Assembly: GCA_036010965.1 (NCBI GenBank)
Contig: DASCMO010000029.1
Span: 1 to 10,394, forward strand
Direction of reading: 5' to 3'
From: GCA-2686265 sp036010965
GTDB lineage: Bacteria > Planctomycetota > UBA1135 > GCA-002686595
Length of the DNA stretch: 10,394 bases
A program made the translations under genes and the position numbers. Shown here piece by piece: positions 6,343 to 10,394 of the stretch (the first letter of the stretch is position 1; every line of letters starts with the position of its first letter). A model generated the notes under the pieces. It searched no databases. It had not been told where the DNA came from and saw only the letters and a program-made list of their open reading frames with translations.

Positions 6343-6461
6343 TGGGCCGCCATTAGAGGGGGGGCGAGTGGGCTGCTCGGGAGTGCCTTCGCAGCCATCC
6401 GGGAGCGGTGAAGTCCGCGGTCTGAAAGGGCATCGCCCTCGATCGAGCCCTCCATGAGCCC

Positions 6462-6470
6462 ATGCTAACA
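6462..6470 (-). promoter_or_regulatory. Possible extended -10 promoter after fabF
   Basis: On the minus strand TG-T-TAGCAT forms an extended -10 element 26 bases past the fabF stop and about 120 bases before the proposed start of the small helical protein gene. No convincing -35 lies 17 bases upstream. It could give that gene its own transcript, separate from the fab cluster. Pattern match only. Confidence 0.2.
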
Positions 6471-6496
6471 CACGACCGTGCTGGCCGCGACGGCCC

Positions 6497-7741
6497 TCAA
6501 TCCACGCGCCGCAGACAGATCGATACGTTGTGCCCGCCGAACCCCAGGGAGTTGGAGAGGGCATGGCGCAGGGAGAGCGCACGGGCCTCTCCGGGCACAT
6601 AGTCGAGGTCGCATTCCGGATCCGCGGTAGTGTAGTTGCGGGTCGGGTGGACCTGACCGTGATGGATCGAGAGGGCGGTGGCGACCAGCTCCACGGCGGA
6701 CGACGCGCCCATCAGGTGCCCGAGCATCGACTTGGTCGAGGAGACTGCCAGAGCGTCCGCGTGCCGGCCGAAGACTGCTCGGATGGCCCTCGACTCAATC
6801 ATGTCGTTGTAGAGCGTGCTGGTGCCGTGGGCGTTGACATAGTCCACGGTCTCGGGGTCCACGTCTGCAGCCTTCAGGGCCAGGCGCATGGCCCGCGCAG
6901 GGCCCTTTCCATCCTCGCGTGGTGCGGTGATGTGGAAGGCATCGTCGGTCGAACCGAACCCGACCACTTCCGCGTACACCCGCGCGTCTCGCGCCAGGGC
7001 CCGCTCCCACTCCTCGAAGACCAGGACGGCGGCACCCTCCCCCATCACGAAACCGTCCCGATCGCGGTCGAACGGGCGCGAGGCCGCGCCGGGATCGTCA
7101 TTGCGGGTCGAGAGGGCCTTGGCAGAGCAGAAACCGGCCAGGCCCAGGGGCGTGGTGGCCGATTCGGCTCCCCCGGTCAGCACCAGGTCCGATTCGCCCC
7201 AACGGATCGACTGCCACGCCATGCCCATCGCGTGCCCGGAGGAAGCGCAGGCGCTGGAGGTCGTGAAGGAGGTACCCAGCAGGCCGTTCTTGATCGAGAC
7301 CTGGCCCGCCACAGCGTTGGCCATGATGCGCGGGATGAAGTGCGGTGAGACGCGCCGTGGCCCCTTCTCGATCAGCGTATGGTGCTGTTCTTCGATGCCG
7401 GTGATCCCACCGATCCCCGTTCCGATGATCGCTCCATAGCGGCATCGCTGATCCTCGTCTTCCTCGGCCAGATCGGGGAGTCCAGCATCCGCCAGAGCTT
7501 CCCGGGCAGACATCAGCGCCCACATCGTGAACGGATCGAGCTTGCGCTGTTCCGGCCGGGAGAAGTGCTGTTCGACCTCCCAGTCCACGAAGGCCCCGAT
7601 CTGGACCGAATGATGGGATGCGTCGAAGTGCGGGTTGAGCCCCACGCCGTTCTCACCCGCCAACATCCTGGGCCAGGTGCTGGCGACGTCGTTGCCCAGG
7701 GGATTGACGGTCCCCAACCCTGTAATGGCTACGCGGCGCAT
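6497..7741 (-). CDS. fabF: 3-oxoacyl-ACP synthase II (KAS II)
   Basis: FabF extends acyl-ACP by condensation with malonyl-ACP in fatty-acid synthesis. The 414-residue protein is of normal family length and carries the complete Cys-His-His triad: Cys165 in TTSSACASSGH, His305 in NAHGTST and His342 in SSTKSMLGHLMGA, with Lys337 also present. The N-terminal RRVAITGLGTVNPLG and C-terminal NSLGFGGHNVSICL are typical of FabF rather than FabB. It begins with ATG 31 bases after the acpP stop and has no SD sequence upstream. It is the last gene of the fabH-fabD-fabG-acpP-fabF order. Confidence 0.97.
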   Translation of the reverse strand: MRRVAITGLGTVNPLGNDVASTWPRMLAGENGVGLNPHFDASHHSVQIGAFVDWEVEQHFSRPEQRKLDPFTMWALMSAREALADAGLPDLAEEDEDQRCRYGAIIGTGIGGITGIEEQHHTLIEKGPRRVSPHFIPRIMANAVAGQVSIKNGLLGTSFTTSSACASSGHAMGMAWQSIRWGESDLVLTGGAESATTPLGLAGFCSAKALSTRNDDPGAASRPFDRDRDGFVMGEGAAVLVFEEWERALARDARVYAEVVGFGSTDDAFHITAPREDGKGPARAMRLALKAADVDPETVDYVNAHGTSTLYNDMIESRAIRAVFGRHADALAVSSTKSMLGHLMGASSAVELVATALSIHHGQVHPTRNYTTADPECDLDYVPGEARALSLRHALSNSLGFGGHNVSICLRRVD

Positions 7742-7772
7742 GATCCGAGGCGAGGGACCCGCAGGCCCCTGG

Positions 7773-8054
7773 TCAGGAATCCTCCTTCTTGGCCGTCTTC
7801 TCTTTGGCCGATCCCTTCTCAGCCGTCTGGATGTAGGAGACGGCCGCCCCCACGGTCTGGATCTTCTCGGCGTCCTCGTCGGGGATCGAGATGTCGAACT
7901 CGTCCTCGAACTCCATCACCAGTTCGACCGTATCGAGGGAGTCCGCCCCGAGATCGTTGATGAATGAGGTGTCGGTCGTGACTTTGTCGGGTGTCGCGCC
8001 CATCTGGTCACAGACGATGCGGATGACGCGGTCTTCTATGGAAGTATCACTCAC
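7773..8054 (-). CDS. acpP: Acyl carrier protein with extended C-terminal tail
   Basis: ACP carries growing acyl chains on a phosphopantetheine arm attached to Ser39 in the motif LGADSLDTVEL (35-45). The four-helix core is visible, with acidic helix II (VELVMEFEDEFDISIPDEDAEKI) for partner-enzyme contacts. The protein is 93 residues, about 15 longer than E. coli AcpP, because of a tail KGSAKEKTAKKEDS rich in Lys, Glu and Ala. The start is GTG with an SD-like AAGGGA about a dozen bases upstream. It lies 33 bases after fabG and 31 before fabF. The function is sure; the role of the tail is unknown. Confidence 0.96.
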   Translation of the reverse strand: MSDTSIEDRVIRIVCDQMGATPDKVTTDTSFINDLGADSLDTVELVMEFEDEFDISIPDEDAEKIQTVGAAVSYIQTAEKGSAKEKTAKKEDS

Positions 8055-8087
8055 GTTGCTGGTTCCCTTCGGGTTCTGGCCGGACAG

Positions 8088-8852
8088 CTAGATGCTGAGG
8101 CCTCCGTCGACGACGATGACCTGCCCGGTAATATAGTCTCCTCCGGGCCCGATCAGGAACTCCACCACCGCGGCCACGTCGTCCGGCGTGCCAATGCGGC
8201 CCAGGGGGATGGAGTCTTTCAGTTCTTTCGCGGCATCCTCGGAGAGGTCCGCGGTCATGTCGGTCGCCACGAAGCCCGGGGCAACCGCGTTCACGCACAC
8301 CCCGCGCCCGGCCAGCTCCTTGGCCAGGGAGCGGGTCATGCCGTGGATTCCGGCCTTGCTGGCCGCGTAGTTCACCTGCCCGGCGTTGCCCGTCAGGCCG
8401 ACCACCGAGGAGATGTTGACGATCTTGCCGCGCGCCTTCATCAGCGGCCGCGCGGCCGCCTTGAGGAAGTTCCACGAGCCCTTGAGGTTGACCGCGATCA
8501 CCCGATCGAAGTCCTCCTCGCTCATGCGCAGCAGCAGCTGATCGCGGGTCACCCCGGCGTTGTTCACCAGCACTTCGAGGCCGCCCAGCTCGCTCTTCAC
8601 CTGCTCGACCAGGGCCACAACGTCCTCGGTGGCGGAGACATCCACGCCGTATGCTCGCGCGCCCTCGGTCTCGGCTGCGCAGGCTTCCACCGTCTCGTTG
8701 CAGTTCTCGGCCCGCGTGGCAACGCAGGCCACGCGCGCTCCGCGCGTGGCAAGCCGCACGGCGATCGCGCGCCCGATGCCGCGCGATGCGCCAGTCACCA
8801 GTGCCACGCGACCATCGAGGTCTTGGGCGGGGCTTCGGGGAATTTCGGACAC
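8088..8852 (-). CDS. fabG: 3-oxoacyl-ACP reductase
   Basis: FabG reduces 3-oxoacyl-ACP with NADPH in the elongation cycle. The 254-residue short-chain dehydrogenase has the cofactor loop TGASRGIG (20-27), NNAG (97-100), the catalytic Ser149 in NISSVVG and Tyr162/Lys166 in YAASKAG. AVAPGFVATDMT and the C-terminal GQVIVVDGGLSI are also FabG-like. The start is GTG at 8852: an in-frame stop lies at 8870-8868, so no earlier start is possible. There is no good SD sequence close by. It has about 12 more N-terminal residues than E. coli FabG. It follows fabD after 146 bases, the longest gap within the cluster. Confidence 0.95.
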   Translation of the reverse strand: MSEIPRSPAQDLDGRVALVTGASRGIGRAIAVRLATRGARVACVATRAENCNETVEACAAETEGARAYGVDVSATEDVVALVEQVKSELGGLEVLVNNAGVTRDQLLLRMSEEDFDRVIAVNLKGSWNFLKAAARPLMKARGKIVNISSVVGLTGNAGQVNYAASKAGIHGMTRSLAKELAGRGVCVNAVAPGFVATDMTADLSEDAAKELKDSIPLGRIGTPDDVAAVVEFLIGPGGDYITGQVIVVDGGLSI

Positions 8853-8918
8853 GCTACTGGCTGGGGCTCAGGGCTCACTCCCCGCGGTCAAGAATGGCCG
8901 CCTGGAGCTGAAGCCGGG

Positions 8919-8947
8919 ACTGTACGCAGGCCCCCAGGGCTTTGCAA
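8919..8947 (-). promoter_or_regulatory. Candidate internal promoter before fabG
   Basis: In the 146-base fabD-fabG gap, TTGCAA (8947-8942) and TACAGT (8924-8919) on the minus strand are 17 bases apart, each a four-of-six match to the -35 and -10 consensus. It could give fabG-acpP-fabF extra transcription. The rest of the gap holds no gene that I can support. Confidence 0.3.
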
Positions 8948-8998
8948 CGGCCTGCGCCCATGCCACGAAAACCAGCGCGGCCTGGGCGCCAGGGGCTC

Positions 8999-9919
8999 TC
9001 AGGCCTTTACGTCCTGCGGGGTGGCGGCCGAGGAAACGCTGACCTGGCGGTCGATTTTCTTCATCAAACCAGCCAGGACCCGTCCGGGAGCCGGTTCGAG
9101 GAACTCCCCCACCCCCGAATCCAGCAAGCCCTGGATCGTCCGCTGCCAGAGCACCGGAGAGCAGACCTGCGCGGCCAGCTGGGCGGCGATTCTGGCGGGG
9201 TCGTCGGTCGCCGCGGCGTTCACATTGCTGAAGAAGGGGACGGCGGGAGGCCGGATCTCGACCTCGCGCAGGGCGACCTCCAGGCGCTCGGCCGCAGGGC
9301 GCATGCACTCCGAGTGGAACCCCCCGGCGACCACCAGGCGCCGCGTACGCCGCACGCCGTGATCGGGAGCTGCGGATTCAATCGCATCCAGAGCGGTCAA
9401 CTCGCCGGAGAGGATGATCTGGCCCGGGGCATTCAGGTTCGCCACCGAGCAGATGCCACGTTCGGCCCCCACGGCGGCCAGAGTCTCGGCCTGGACCTCG
9501 TCGGCGCCCATCAGAGAGGTCATCCCCGAGGGCGTGGCCTCGCTCGCCGCCTGCATGGCCTCGCCGCGCAGGCGTACGAGGCGCAGGCCATCGGCGAAAT
9601 CCAGAGACCCCGCGCACCACAGGGCGCTGTATTCGCCAAGGCTCAGGCCGCAGGTGGCTGCCGCCGCGCCGCGCTCGAGGCCGCGGCGCTCAAGGGCGCG
9701 CACGACCGCCACGCTAGTGACGAAGATTCCAGGCTGGGCGACGTCCGTGCGGTTCACCTCGTCTCCGCGCTCCCAGCACAAAGTCGAGAGTTCGAAACCC
9801 AGGATACGGTCCGCCTCGGCAAAGGTCTCGCGGGCGGTCTCGTCGGCCTCGCACCAGTCGCGGCCCATGCCCTCGAACTGCGCCCCCTGCCCGGGGAAGA
9901 GGATCGCGGCGCCTACCAC
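8999..9919 (-). CDS. fabD: Malonyl-CoA:ACP transacylase
   Basis: FabD moves malonyl groups from CoA to ACP, supplying the extender for FabH and FabF. The 306-residue protein has FPGQGAQ (8-14), the nucleophile Ser93 in GLSLGEY (91-97), Arg118 in VRLRGE for the malonyl carboxylate, and His202 in AGGFHSECM. These match the E. coli Ser-Arg-His arrangement. Length is as usual (E. coli about 309). The start is GTG at 9919, only two bases after the fabH stop, so translation is probably coupled; the SD is weak. The C-terminal end SVSSAATPQDVKA is unremarkable. Confidence 0.96.
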   Translation of the reverse strand: MVGAAILFPGQGAQFEGMGRDWCEADETARETFAEADRILGFELSTLCWERGDEVNRTDVAQPGIFVTSVAVVRALERRGLERGAAAATCGLSLGEYSALWCAGSLDFADGLRLVRLRGEAMQAASEATPSGMTSLMGADEVQAETLAAVGAERGICSVANLNAPGQIILSGELTALDAIESAAPDHGVRRTRRLVVAGGFHSECMRPAAERLEVALREVEIRPPAVPFFSNVNAAATDDPARIAAQLAAQVCSPVLWQRTIQGLLDSGVGEFLEPAPGRVLAGLMKKIDRQVSVSSAATPQDVKA

Positions 9920-9921
9920 GC

Positions 9922-10394
9922 CTACCAGCGAACCAGGGCTGCGCCCCAGCTCAGACCCGCGCCGAAAGCAGCCAGGATGACCAGCTTGCCCTTCTCTATT
10001 CGGCCATCGCGCAAGGCCTCGTCCAGAGCCAGGGGAACGCTGGCTGCGGAGGTGTTCCCGTAACGGTCGATGTTGATCACGACTTTCTCCGGCGGGATGT
10101 CGAGCTTGTCCACCGCCGAATCGATGATGCGGCGGTTCACCTGGTGCGGCACCACGACGCTCAGTTCGTCGAGGGTGTGCCCTTCGAGCATCTGTCGCAC
10201 CAGCGAGGAGATCTTGGCCACTGCGAAGCGATAGACGTCTCGGCCGCGAACCTGAATCGTGTGACCGTGCGCATCAACACTCTCGTGGCTCGCGGGCTGC
10301 CGTGAACCGCCGGAGGGCATCTCGATCACGGAGTAGCCGTCTCCGTCACTGCCCAGGGTGGTGCGCAGGATCTCGCCCTGCCCACAGTCCTCGT
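9922..10394 (-). CDS. fabH: 3-oxoacyl-ACP synthase III, C-terminal part
   Basis: FabH starts fatty-acid synthesis by condensing acetyl-CoA (or another acyl-CoA) with malonyl-ACP. The gene is cut by the right edge. About 156 C-terminal residues remain, reading from EDCGQGEIL at the edge. The catalytic His is in VPHQVNRRI (codon 10146-10144) and the catalytic Asn in NIDRYGNTSAASVPLALDEA (codon 10056-10054). The end, AAFGAGLSWGAALVRW, is diagnostic of FabH. The catalytic Cys lies outside the window. An internal ATG at 10320 or GTG at 10329 should not be taken as the start, because homologous sequence continues to the edge. Chain-length specificity cannot be judged from this part. Confidence 0.95.
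   Translation of the reverse strand, partial: EDCGQGEILRTTLGSDGDGYSVIEMPSGGSRQPASHESVDAHGHTIQVRGRDVYRFAVAKISSLVRQMLEGHTLDELSVVVPHQVNRRIIDSAVDKLDIPPEKVVINIDRYGNTSAASVPLALDEALRDGRIEKGKLVILAAFGAGLSWGAALVRW

Noticed and set aside
6438..6447. Ten-base palindrome CTCGATCGAG after fabF
   Set aside because: It has no loop and no T-run, so it is not a terminator; one short palindrome is expected by chance in GC-rich DNA and is not enough to call an operator.
6343..6600. N-terminal extension of the small helical protein to an ATG at 6600
   Set aside because: It would overlap the end of fabF by more than 100 bases, and its Pro/Arg/Gly-rich sequence looks like a shadow frame.
8343..10063. Long plus-strand open frames opposite fabG, fabD and fabH
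   Set aside because: Mirror frames of well-identified genes, caused by high GC content.
1..10394. CRISPR arrays, insertion sequences, prophage genes, toxin-antitoxin pairs
   Set aside because: No regularly spaced repeats, transposase or integrase motifs, or terminal inverted repeats were seen. The tRNA-Leu has no visible duplicated 3' end indicating an integration site.

Overview
The window is GC-rich bacterial chromosome carrying mostly housekeeping genes, nearly all on the minus strand. The best taxonomic guess is Planctomycetota or a neighbouring deep lineage. It rests on a eukaryotic-type (UAP1-like) UDP-GlcNAc pyrophosphorylase, frequent GTG starts with weak Shine-Dalgarno (SD) sequences, and a secreted protein whose C-terminus resembles ones I associate with that phylum. 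This placement is inference; Myxococcota or similar high-GC groups are not excluded.

Layout, left to right. Positions 1-59 hold the first codons of a minus-strand gene with a signal-peptide-like start. A roughly 525-base intergenic region follows. It contains a possible sigma70-type promoter, a clear cobalamin (B12) riboswitch (about 268-483) and a downstream hairpin region that can pair over the start of the next gene. That gene (586-1866, plus strand) encodes a secreted, probably beta-propeller protein of unknown function. It is the only complete plus-strand gene, and it ends in an 8-base tail-to-tail overlap with a degenerate histidine-kinase/phosphotransfer-like gene (2500-1859, minus). 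tRNA-Leu(CAA) lies 13 bases upstream of that gene.

Next, on the minus strand, is a tightly overlapping cassette for peptidoglycan precursors: UAP1-like pyrophosphorylase, D-Ala-D-Ala ligase and dihydrodipicolinate reductase (dapB), each joined by a 4-base start/stop overlap. Together they would supply UDP-GlcNAc, D-Ala-D-Ala and the meso-diaminopimelate/lysine branch. Upstream of the cassette is a small unrecognised helical protein (about 116 aa, non-ATG start). Upstream of that is the classical fatty-acid synthesis cluster in transcription order fabH (partial, cut by the right edge), fabD, fabG, acpP, fabF.

The most interesting part is the left end. A B12 riboswitch controls a secreted propeller-like protein rather than a recognisable TonB receptor or enzyme, with a candidate translational switch visible in the leader. 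This recalls, by analogy only, the B12-binding surface propeller BtuG of Bacteroidetes.
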